A DNA stretch of 64,000 nucleotides from Hericium rajendrae. Lineage: Eukaryota > Basidiomycota > Agaricomycetes > Russulales > Hericiaceae. Below the pieces are notes generated by a model. That model was not told the DNA's origin, made no database searches, and saw only the letters and a list, made by a program, of their open reading frames with translations. The translations under genes were made by a program, and so were the position numbers. Below, piece after piece: positions 55,189-64,000 of the stretch (its first letter is position 1; every line of letters begins with the position of its first letter). The stretch is from assembly GCA_033439255.1 (NCBI GenBank), contig CM065886.1:1364001-1428000 (forward strand), read 5' to 3'.

Positions 55189-56491
55189 AGAGCAGTGCAA
55201 GGCGAGATTACGAATTTCGACATTACGCTACGGTTTGACTGCCTATATTCCTGCTTCTTTCAGTACTATTTCGACTGTTGTGCGCCGCTGCACCTTTTGC
55301 CCCGCGCGTGTCTATGCTGTATTTCTACGTTCAGACGCCGTCCATCGCCACGACATGCCTATATGCCTGTACTGTAGCTACGCCAGACCTACCCTAAAAG
55401 CTGTCTTCATTTTTTGTCTTTTGCATTCGCTTACGACACCTTGGCACGCGCGGGATCTAGGACACATACACGCATGTCCGTAGGTGCGTTGCTTTTTGCT
55501 GTTGGGTCGTGCAATGCTGATTTTGGGGTAGATTTTATTTTAGTTGGTTTTGAATAGTTCGGGAGAGGGAGGTTGTATGAATTATAATGATATGAGTTGA
55601 TGGGGCTGCTTGATTCTGGTGTGTCTCGGGTGGATGGGTGTGTGAGGTAAGTGCGGCGCAGCGGAGATTCTATCGTGATGAAAGCAAGATATGAGCTGTT
55701 TTGTTGTCGGGGATTGTTTACATGGCTTGGGTGGAATTATAAGTTGGAAGCAGACCAGAGTGCAGCAGAATGATCTCGCGACATTGACAGCGCTGTCCCA
55801 TGTTGCCAACCACCCATTGCTATCTCGTCGGAAGTTATGCACAGGAACGACGAACTGTCAGGACCGTCAGTGCGCGCCCGCGCGTTCCGCACATGTACAC
55901 ACCCGGTCGAACCTCGCCCGTGCCCACACGTTCCAGCCGTGCACTCGCGAGGTGTTTGACGTCGCGCGCAAAGTCCTTGATGACTCTTCGGCGCTCGGAC
56001 GACCTTCATTGATCCCGATTCGCAATGATGGCTAGCTCGATTACGACACGTGTGCCTGCGTGTGCCCGCAGGACCGCCCCGGACAATGACCTTCCCTCAC
56101 ACACCCACCGCCGTGCCCCTCCCTCGTTTCCGAAGTGCGTACAGCAGGCAGATGCACCCCGTGCCTTCGCCCATCGAGTCCTACGCAGAGCAGAGCCGCA
56201 TGCGGGCACCGGCGCCTATTCTCCCATCTACTGTACGGGACCGAGCCGCTATTGTGCGCTTCTTGGACCATAGCGACGGGCACCTGCGCGGCAATGATAT
56301 CATCTGCTGCGGAACAATAGACGACAGTGCACGGGCGGCGGCGGCGTCTAGCACTTTGCCCGAAGCTGTGTGTTCTTGACGTTTGTTGATCGCGAAACCC
56401 CTATACATAAAGCCACCATGCCAAGCCTCGGTTGCCCTATAGACCCGCCTGCTCTCTTCTGCCTTCTACAAGTACCACTTCTGCATCGATC
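55189..56491. other. Intergenic stretch without recognised gene
   Basis: 1.3 kb. The first part should be the 3' UTR of the surface-protein gene. Short open frames occur on both strands with no family resemblance. A TATA-like element at its right end belongs to the next gene. Confidence 0.4.
56402..56410 (+). promoter_or_regulatory. TATA-like element of the small hypothetical gene
   Basis: TATACATAA, 82 bases upstream of the ATG at 56492, followed by a CT-rich leader. Confidence 0.4.
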
Positions 56492-57380
56492 ATGCTTTTC
56501 GGAAAATCTGCGAAGAAGTCCGAGTCGTCGAGGAAGACGCCCAGTCCGGATAGTGCGAGTCGGGCTAGGAAGTCGGGAGAGGAGGACAAGCTGCAAGGTT
56601 TGTCTTGTTGTGGCGTACATGCAGCTAAGGCCTGCTACTGACGATGCTTCCTTTCAGCAGAGACACGAACACCAGACGAGCCGCAGAGTAAGTCCATTCG
56701 ACTTTACGGGACAATCACATCTTATGAACATCTTATAGGCTCAGCAACAGAATCCGTACCCAACACGCCCTCAGGTAAAGAGGATACATGGGCGAGCTTA
56801 TTCCAGGGTTTAGAAAGCGGCAGAGGCATGCTTCATCGTTCGCCTGATCCATCAACGCGTCCAGGCTGACGTCGCGCACAGTACAACGCGCCGTTGAGTT
56901 GTCAGAGCCATCGAGACCAGCCAAAAAGGCACCCGCGGTGTCAGAGTCAGCGGTACGTGCGGCCCCGCGGAATCAATAATCAACAGACGTAACTCACCGA
57001 CCGCGGACACAATAGACGTCTACAGCAACTGAGAGCACTATTGCAGAGCGAGGACGCGCCTCTACATCCTTGAGACGTCGAGATACAACCGACTCGATGG
57101 AAGCGGGAGCACACAATGATAGAGATGTCGGTTTCGGTACGTGTATCCTCGCCGGTCTTCTACGTCTATTAAATGATCACCAGGTCCTTTGAGCTGGCGG
57201 AAAGAGGGTGAAGAGTCAGAAAGTGCAGAAGACAGAGAATCGATTCTTGATAATGTGCGCGCATGATAGAGCATCACGATATTCTAAATCATTATAATTC
57301 AGACCCGGCTTTGTTCACGCGGGAGATTGGGTATGTGCGACGACTTGTACAAGGTGAGTGGTAAACCGGTAAAGGGTTAG
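56492..57380 (+). CDS. Small multi-exon hypothetical protein, Ser/Arg-rich
   Basis: Not recognised. Seven short exons connect with compatible phases: MLFGKSAKKSESSRKTPSPD..., then AETRTPDEPQ, SATESVPNTPS, VQRAVELSEPSRPAKKAPAV, TSTATESTIAERGRASTSLR..., GPLSWRKEGEESESAEDRES and a last piece ending either at LYK-splice or at the stop 57378-57380. About 170 residues, basic and Ser/Glu-rich, predicted disordered, with several SP/TP sites. The frame continuity across six introns is the main support. It is convergent with the dehydrogenase gene, 42 bases away. Confidence 0.5.
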
Positions 57381-57422
57381 GTCATTTCCTACCTACGCGA
57401 TTTCGATCATGGCCAGAACGCT

Positions 57423-58836
57423 TCAGTTCTTGAAGTCTTTAACCTGCTCCTCGAGCCAGTTCCACAATTTCTCGCCCGCTTTGGGGTCCTCGGTCGTGGG
57501 GTTAGCTTTCCCTAGCCGTGCCCACGGAATGAGGAACTACAAGTAGACAACTCATCAGATTCTGGGAACTCAGACATCAGTCTGAGAAGTGGCAACGAAC
57601 CTTCCCGTTGTAATCGGCGGTCTCTGGTGCTGTGGCACCCCAAAGCTGAGTGAGTGCGCCGTACGGCGCAGGATACAAAATGCGATCCTGCGTTCCGAGT
57701 GAGACGGTAGAGCCAAGAGAAGGAAAGCGAAGCGTACAATGAGGAATTTCCTGAGACCGGTGAGGTACCGCTGCAGCTCTGTCTGGAGGTTGCCTGGGTT
57801 CACGGAGATGGAGACGATTTTGTCTCCATATCGCCGCGCGAGCTCACGCGCATCAATGACATTCGCCTGTGAGCAGATATCATCAATTTACATCTCATCT
57901 ATCCTTGGAAGACAGATAAGATATAGACGCACGAATTTGCTGAGGTTGTACATGTCGAATGTGGCGATAGCCCGTCGTTCCTTCCCGTCACGAAAGGTCT
58001 CGTATTTGAGCTCGTTCACGAGATACACGGCAGACGAAGATGTAGTGATGACTCGCGCTTTTCCGTGTCTCCCAGAGTCAGTCGCGGCGAAGAGGGCAGG
58101 CAAGAGTAATTCGGTGAAAAGATGGTGACCTGTGGGAGAGAGGTAAGGTCACTCGAGAACATGGCTGGAGATTCGAGATTCGTGTACCGATCACGTTCGT
58201 GCCAATCTGCATATCGTAGCCTTGAGCAGTGAGCTGGTCCATGGGACATGCCATGACAGCCCTATCAACGCACCGAGAACTCGAGTTTGTGAAGGTCGTC
58301 GGAAGTAACAAAGATAAGCTTACGCATTGTTGAACAGCACATTCAGCTCCTTCTCCTTCCTTCGTCAATTATCAGTTTATTTCGAAGAGTATTTAGACAC
58401 AAAAGAGACCTACGACAAGAACTCCTCCGCAGACTTCTTAACAGAAGCCAGATCTGCGAGATCTAGATGCAGAAATATTGCTTCCTTTCCTGTCGACTCT
58501 CTCAACTGCTCGATGGCTACATTCGCTTTCTGTTCATTGCGAGTAGCGATATAGACTTTCGCATTGTGCGTGAGCAGTGCCTGAGAAATCAACACGCAAA
58601 CAGTGTGAATCGTGTGACTGAAAATGACACGACCTCAGCGCACCTTCACAGTCTCCTTCCCAACCCCAGTGGCACCACCTGCATGAAAGACGATGTTAGA
58701 GCATGTATTTGGTAAATATACAAGGCACCGCACCGGTGACGATCATGACCTGCCCCGTCAAGTCGGGGATCTGGTCTACGCCCCATTTGGCCTTGGGCGG
58801 ATACATCTGCTCTAACCCCGAGAGTGCGTTGCCCAT
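57423..58836 (-). CDS. Short-chain dehydrogenase/reductase (retinol-dehydrogenase-like)
   Basis: An NAD(P)-dependent oxidoreductase of the classical SDR group, resembling fungal retinol-dehydrogenase-like or WW-domain-oxidoreductase-like proteins; substrate unknown. It begins MGNALSGLEQMYPPKAKWGV, DLTGQVMIVTG joined to GATGVGKETVK (cofactor motif TGxxxGVG), then NAKVYIATRNEQKANVAIEQ, FLHLDLADLASVKKSAEEFL, a LNVLFNNA region, QLTAQGYDMQIGTNVIG, HLFTELLLPALFAATDSGRH, VITTSSSAVY, catalytic MYNLSK (Y-x3-K), ARRYGDKIVSISVNPGNLQT and a tail RILYPAPYGALTQLWGATAP ending EEQVKDFKN. About eight introns. Confidence 0.93.
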
Positions 58837-59463
58837 CTCACTTCCCGGAGAGAACAGAGAGTTCAAAGGACAAGGTGATGTTAGCAGTACGCAAGAAAGA
58901 AGCTCTGGCCATCTGAAGGCTAGGTCGCCGTGATGCCGTCTCCACTGCGTGGGAGTTGCAGCATGATCGAAATCGAAGCGAATCGGAATCTGTTCTTGAT
59001 CTAGGCAACAGAGAAGTGGTAGAGTTGGAGGTGCTGTAGTATGTAGGGTCTGGAATGCCATTCGACAAGGACCATTGGTGTGCGATTCGTGAAAGTGTGC
59101 CTACCAGCGCGTTGGGCAGTGCAGATGCACGCAGTTACTGAGCTAGCGCAGTCGCGCGAGGCTACTGCCATGCAACTTTGACTCACCTTCACCGTAGAAA
59201 TGCTGACCGGCTCACCAACAAAGCACACGGAACGGTCCAAGGCCGAGCATAAATACGAGGCCAAGGTGGGATGGATGGGGAACAACACTGGAACAACAAT
59301 AGTTCGAGCGTTTGAAGTCGCGCAGTAGGCTGCACTGCCCGGGCCGGCAATGACGACAGTCATCCGCAGCAAACCGCCGCCGTCGCGCCCATCTACAAGA
59401 CAGTGCCGACCATCCCGTTTCTCCACCGACCTCCCCCCCGTACTCTCTCTACAAAGCAACACC
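58837..59463. promoter_or_regulatory. Divergent promoter region, SDR / SAC6
   Basis: 627 bases between divergent start codons. A long minus-strand frame here (59001-59561) overlaps the SAC6 start and has no family resemblance, so it is not called. CT-rich sequence at 59390-59450 precedes the SAC6 ATG. Confidence 0.4.
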
Positions 59464-61840
59464 ATGCAGGCTATCAAGCTGCAAAGAAAGTATCCAGAAG
59501 TCAGCCAGGAGGAGATGTTCGACCTCATCAATCGCTTCAAGTGAGTTCTTCCGTCAGTCACTGTGGATCGCTCACCGAGATAAACAGCGCGATCGACGTC
59601 GATTCGTCAGGCCGCGTCGACAAGGCCGCCGTGCTGCACACGTTGCAGTCCAGAGGAGAGTCCTATGATCGTGTTCGCGAGACACTCAAGCACGTCAGCG
59701 TCGATGCGAGTGGCAAAGTCGAGCTCGAAGACTGGGTTGAGGTGCGCGTCTCGGTCTCTGTCTCGCATCCACACCACGCTGACTACGGATTCAGTTAAAC
59801 GTGAAGCTGCGGTCGAAGACCTCGTCCATCTCTACGAAAGCTGGGAAGGTCACTGTTCAAGGCTCAAATGCGAATGTCAGCCATACGATCAACGAGGATG
59901 AGCGGAGGGAATTCACAAATCACATCAACTCGGTGAGCACGTCTCGTTTGCTTCGTTTGTCTCCTCTTCTCACTTCGAGATTTAAAGGTCCTCGACGGCG
60001 ACACCGATGTCGGCGGGCGCATCCCCATCCCCACAGAGACCATGCAGCTCTTCGACGAATGCCGAGACGGCCTCATCCTCTGTAAACTCATCAACGACTC
60101 CGTTCCCGACACCATCGATATGCGTGTCGTCAACAAGGGATCCGCGCGCAAACCGCTCAACGCCTTCCAGATCACAGAGAACAACAACATTGTGATCACC
60201 TCTGCTAAGGGTATCGGCTGCTCCGTCGTCAATATCGGTTCATCCGACATAGCTGAGGGCAGAGAACATCTCATCCTCGGACTTATCTGGCAGATCATCC
60301 GGAAAGGCCTGCTCAGCCAAGTCGATATCAAGCTTCATCCGGAGTTGTACCGCCTGTGCGAGGAGGACGAGACCATTGAAGACCTTCTCAGGTTGACTCC
60401 GGATCAGATCCTCCTCCGATGGTTCAACTACCATCTCAAGGAAGCTGGCTGGAAGAGACGGTATGCGAGTAAATGACAGTCTTTAGACAGCCGCTGACAA
60501 GGCACATACAGAGTGCGCAACTTCAGCAAGGATGTCGCGGACGCCGAAAACTACACCGTACTGCTAAACCAGTTGAAGCCCGACGAATGCTCTCTTGCTC
60601 CTCTCCAGACCCGCGACGTCCGCCAGCGTGCCGAACAGGTATAACCCTAACACACGTTTGTCGCCACTTCGCATCCTTCCGTGCTTATACGTGCCCAACA
60701 GGTCCTCGACAACGCCGAAAGGATCGGCTGCCGGAAGTACCTCACGCCCTCCGCGCTCGTCGCCGGCAACCCGCGGCTGAACCTCGCCTTCGTGGCCAAC
60801 CTCTTCAACACGCATCCCGGACTCGCACCGCTCGACGAGGAGGAAGCGAAAGACTACGGCGCGATCGAAGACTTTGACGCCGAGGGCGAGCGCGAGGCGC
60901 GCGTCTTCACGCTGTGGCTGAACTCGCTCGGCGTCGACCCGCCCGTCCATAATCTGTTCGAGAACCTCAAGGACGGGCTCATCATCCTGCAGGCGTTCGA
61001 CAAGATTATGCCCGGCAGTGTTGTCTGGCGCCGCGTGTCGAAGCCCAAGGCTGGCGTCAGCTCGCCGGTGCAGCCGACGTTCTCCGAGACGGCCGAGGGT
61101 GAGGAGGAGGAGGATATCGGTGTCACGCCCAACCAGAGCAAGTTGTCGCGGTTCAAGCAGGTTGAGAACACGAATTATGCGGTCGAGCTCGGGAAACAGA
61201 ATGGGATGCATTTGGTCGGTATCCAGGGCGCGGATATTGTAGATGGATCGAAGACTCTGGTGCTTGGACTCGTCTGGCAGCTCATGAGGTGATTATCGGC
61301 GTGCTGCATTTGAGGGCGCAATATCTGACTGTGCTGCAGGATGAACATCACAAAGACGCTCACGTCGCTGTCGAAGACTGGTCAGGGACGGCCGATCAGC
61401 GACACTGAGATGCTCAAATGGGCAAACACGACCGCGCAGAAGGGCAAGACAGGCGTGCGGCCGATCCGCTCGTTCAAGGATCCCTCGATCACGACTGGCC
61501 TTTTCTTCCTCGACCTGCTCGACGCGATACGACCTGGGATCGTCGAACCGGTTTTGGTGTTGTCGGTCAACGAGAACAGCGACTACGAAGAAAGACGGCA
61601 GAACGGTGAGTCTGACTTGCCGTTTCTTGGCGTGATCATACTGACATCGTATGTAGCGAAACTGGCCATTTCGATTGCTAGGAAGATGAATGCCCTGATC
61701 TTCCTGGTCCCAGAGGACATCGTCGATGTCCGCCCACGTCTCGTGCGTATCTCATGTGTTCTCCATTATCAAGGCGGACACTTACATCGTTCCCCCAGAT
61801 TTTGACGTTCGTGGGCAGTTTGATGAGCATCGCTCAATGA
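59464..61840 (+). CDS. SAC6: Fimbrin / plastin actin-bundling protein SAC6
   Basis: Fimbrin crosslinks actin filaments in patches and cables and is needed for endocytosis and polar growth. It starts MQAIKLQRKYPEVSQEEMFD. Two EF-hand-like loops follow (DVDSSGRVDKAAVL, VDASGKVELEDWVE), then four calponin-homology domains. CH1: REFTNHINSV, MQLFDECRDGLILCKLINDS, LNAFQITENNNIVITSAKGI. CH2: LRLTPDQILLRWFNYHLKEA, NFSKDVADAENYTVLLNQLK. CH3: EREARVFTLWLNSLGVDPPV, FKQVENTNYAVELGKQNGMH. CH4: MLKWANTTAQKGKTGVRPIR, GLFFLDLLDAIRPGIVEP. The end is FVGSLMSIAQ. About nine introns; about 640 residues, as usual. Confidence 0.97.
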
Positions 61841-62815
61841 TTCACTTCCTCTCTCAATTGTATTACCCATCGGTATGTATCGTAGGCATCGGGCAGTCAG
61901 ATCGGATATCGATACGAGCCATGTAGGTGGTAATCAAGCAAGAAGTTGTCTGCGCGAACTTGCGGATGTGTACTTTGACTTTCAATATAATCGTTGAACT
62001 TTGTTGTAAAGGCCTAACGGCGACATGCATCCGCGCATTCATGTAAGCGCAGCACTTGCAGTGTCATTTCGAACGCGTTCATTTTGGTGCAGGGCTCAGC
62101 CTGCAGACATTGAGATGATCCTTATCATACTCATGCATCCACCGGCTCCAAGTTGAACCTACGTAGGCAATTAACCACCGATCCACGATCTAACATATCG
62201 ATGCTTGAATGCTTCAACGCCATGGTAAGAAGTGCGAAGATCGACTACCAGCTGGCCTCCTTTGGCAGCGCGTGGGTTGATGTGCGCGATCCGTGCAAGC
62301 GTACGATGAGCTGGACGTGCAGAAAGCTGAGACCGCAGGGGATAAGATTGTCGCCGGGTGGGTGAAGCCTGTTCGACTCTGCTTCCAGTGATGCTCGGGT
62401 GGATATGTCTGCTAATATTAAGGTTGAGTTTGTTTGGGACGTCGAAATTCAGCGTTGACAAGTTATCCATGTATATCATGAGGATTTCCATCTCCATGCA
62501 TCTTTCCACTTTCCACTTTCCACTGGAGGAGCAATTCTAATTTATCGAATTGAAAATCGGGCTCGAAATCTTGTGTACATATGTTAGGATCAGAAGCTGA
62601 TGGTAAACAGATGACAACAACCGCTTTGCACCGAAGTGTTACGTCATGGCATGATCTCAGTGCGTTCCTGCCTTGTTGTCGACGCTGAAGTACTGACCAG
62701 TAGTACTGACCACTGGTAGTCAGAAGTTTCAATTGTGCGTATTTATTTCCTCTGATTTCATAGCTATGGTTCCATTCAGACAAATCGCCCAGCATTGCGA
62801 TAATCCATCAACATC
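61841..62815. other. Intergenic stretch, SAC6 to SMYD-like gene
   Basis: Nearly 1 kb, more AT-rich than the flanks. No gene recognised. It should hold the SAC6 3' UTR and the promoter of the next gene. A short direct repeat (AGTACTGACCA, 62690-62711) is visible. Confidence 0.4.
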
Positions 62816-64000
62816 ATGTCCTTCTCGGACGTAAAAGCCCAAAGGCAATCCAAGCAGTCGAAATCCTTCATCAACGCAAAGGCTGGGGAGGCATCTAAGG
62901 CGAACGCTTCCAATGCTTCCATCGTAGAACACGGGAGCGCACAAATAGAAGCCGTGCCAGATGAGGCCGGTCTTTACAATGTTTTGCCGTCGTACTTGGA
63001 GGTCCGAAGTTCCCCAGAGAGAGGTCGTGGAATATACGTCAAAGAAAGGATCAAGAGAGGTGAGTCTTGATATTTTTGCACGGTGATAGCCAACTTAAAG
63101 TTTTGCGTCATAGGAGCGATATTGTTCGCAACGAAGCCCCACGTTCATGTCTTGTCCACGCGAAATCTAGAACATTTTTGCTCAGCATGTGCCGCACCTG
63201 CGCCAGAGACAGGCCTGAAGCGCTGTACGCGTTGTCGTGTCATATTCTATTGCAATGCCGTATGTGTATTCATGCTTATGGTGTGTCGCGGGTCCCTTAA
63301 GTTTACGAATCCGATAGGCATGTCAAAACGGTGATTGGGCACTCCACAAGCAAGAGTGCGCAGCTATCCAAAGATGGGCCGCCGGCGCACCGTCTCCCGA
63401 CGTGGCTATCCCAGCCGAGCCCATACGGTGTCTTGGTCGTGTTCTCTGGAAGAAGCAGAAAGAGGGCAAGAACAGCGTGTGGGTACGTCCTGAGAATGCG
63501 TTCTCATCTGCTCACCTGATTGTTTATACTTTCCAAAGGTACGCGAGATCGACGCGATGCAGTCAAGTATGTCGGATAGGTAGTGAAAGACGGAAGTAAA
63601 GCTGACATTGGATAAGACAGAAGATCATTGGACCCATCCGTCGCTGAGGCACACACCCATTTCGCCCACTCCGTCATTCGCTACCTCGGACTCACTGCTC
63701 CCGAAGAGCTCGGTGCATATGGCATCTCCAGCGCCGCCGAAATCGTCGATCTTACGTCGCGGGTACGTCGTCCCCAACCTGCATATCACGCATTCGGACA
63801 CTGACGAGAACTGCGAAGTTCACGACAAACTCCATAACATTGACGGCTCCGTCGCTGACCCCGATAGGCGTGACGGTCTCGCCGCCGGTAGCCTTGATCA
63901 ATCACTCTTGCGACCCGAATGCTGTCGTCGTTTTTCCGCGCGCCTCAGGCATTCCCTCGGCGCAGGAGCCTTTGATGCATGTCGTTGCAATTCGAGATAT
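62816..64000 (+). CDS. SET/MYND-domain (SMYD-like) methyltransferase, 5' part
   Basis: Cut by the right edge. The N-terminus MSFSDVKAQRQSKQSKSFIN is followed by the first SET strand PSYLEVRSSPERGRGIYVKE, then a MYND zinc finger assembled over an intron: HFCSACAAPAPETGLKRCTR, CRVIFYCNA|ACQNGDWALHKQEC (C-x2-C, C-x2-C, C-x3-C, H-x3-C). The helical SET-I region follows (AHTHFAHSVIRYLGL). The catalytic SET motif is SPPVALINHSCDPNAVVVFP, with NHSCxPN intact. SMYD proteins methylate histone or non-histone lysines. Four to five introns so far. The post-SET part and C-terminus lie outside the window. Confidence 0.9.

Noticed and set aside
59001-59561. 186-codon minus-strand frame between SDR and SAC6
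   Set aside because: It overlaps the SAC6 start exon on the opposite strand and has no family pattern.

Overview
The window is nuclear DNA from a filamentous basidiomycete, most likely an Agaricomycete and possibly a polypore. Genes are dense and lie on both strands. They are interrupted by many short GT-AG introns of about 50-70 bases, coding DNA is GC-rich, and several families present (DUF6534 membrane protein, SURF4/Erv29, WOPR regulator, a small protein ending in VPLLQRVPE-type sequence) are typical of these fungi. The placement is inferred from gene content; no phylogeny was run. Gene ends were placed by reading conserved protein sequence across splice sites, so internal exon limits are approximate unless stated.

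Left part (1-25 kb): a coiled-coil hypothetical protein (-), SNU13 (-), exocyst SEC5 (+), an RMD1/DUF155 mitochondrial-type protein (-), a DUF6534 membrane protein (+), a coiled-coil protein with an Fn3-like front domain (-), the ER cargo receptor ERV29/SURF4 (+), a 2.8-kb gene-poor stretch, a WOPR (Gti1/Pac2) transcription factor (-), a DNAJC11-type J protein (-) and an AGC-like protein kinase (+).

Middle (25-48 kb): a striking ~1-kb degenerate 10-bp tandem repeat lies between the kinase and ENP2. ENP2/NOL10 (-), TRAPPC13 (+) and MUTYH (-) follow. Next is a small accessory island (34.5-38.2 kb) with three dispersed copies of one short repeat, a 159-residue hypothetical gene and an APH-fold phosphotransferase gene. 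A secreted GH51 arabinofuranosidase with an apparent 3-nt exon, a transaldolase-like gene, a large disordered probable nuclear protein and an intron-bearing tRNA-Arg(ACG) complete this part.

Right part (48-64 kb): a GC-rich stretch of almost 4 kb holds little beyond the tRNA and a possible TATA-driven mini-gene. It is followed by a long Ser/Thr-rich single-pass surface protein (+), a small multi-exon hypothetical gene (+), a short-chain dehydrogenase (-), fimbrin SAC6 (+) and the 5' part of a SET/MYND methyltransferase (+), which runs off the right edge.

Most genes are conserved housekeeping functions: RNP and ribosome assembly (SNU13, ENP2), membrane traffic (SEC5, ERV29, TRAPPC13), actin bundling (SAC6) and base-excision repair (MUTYH). 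They form no operon-like unit. The lineage-specific or odd material is concentrated in the 10-bp repeat, the 34.5-38.2 kb repeat island, the GH51 microexon and the 47.6-55.2 kb region.
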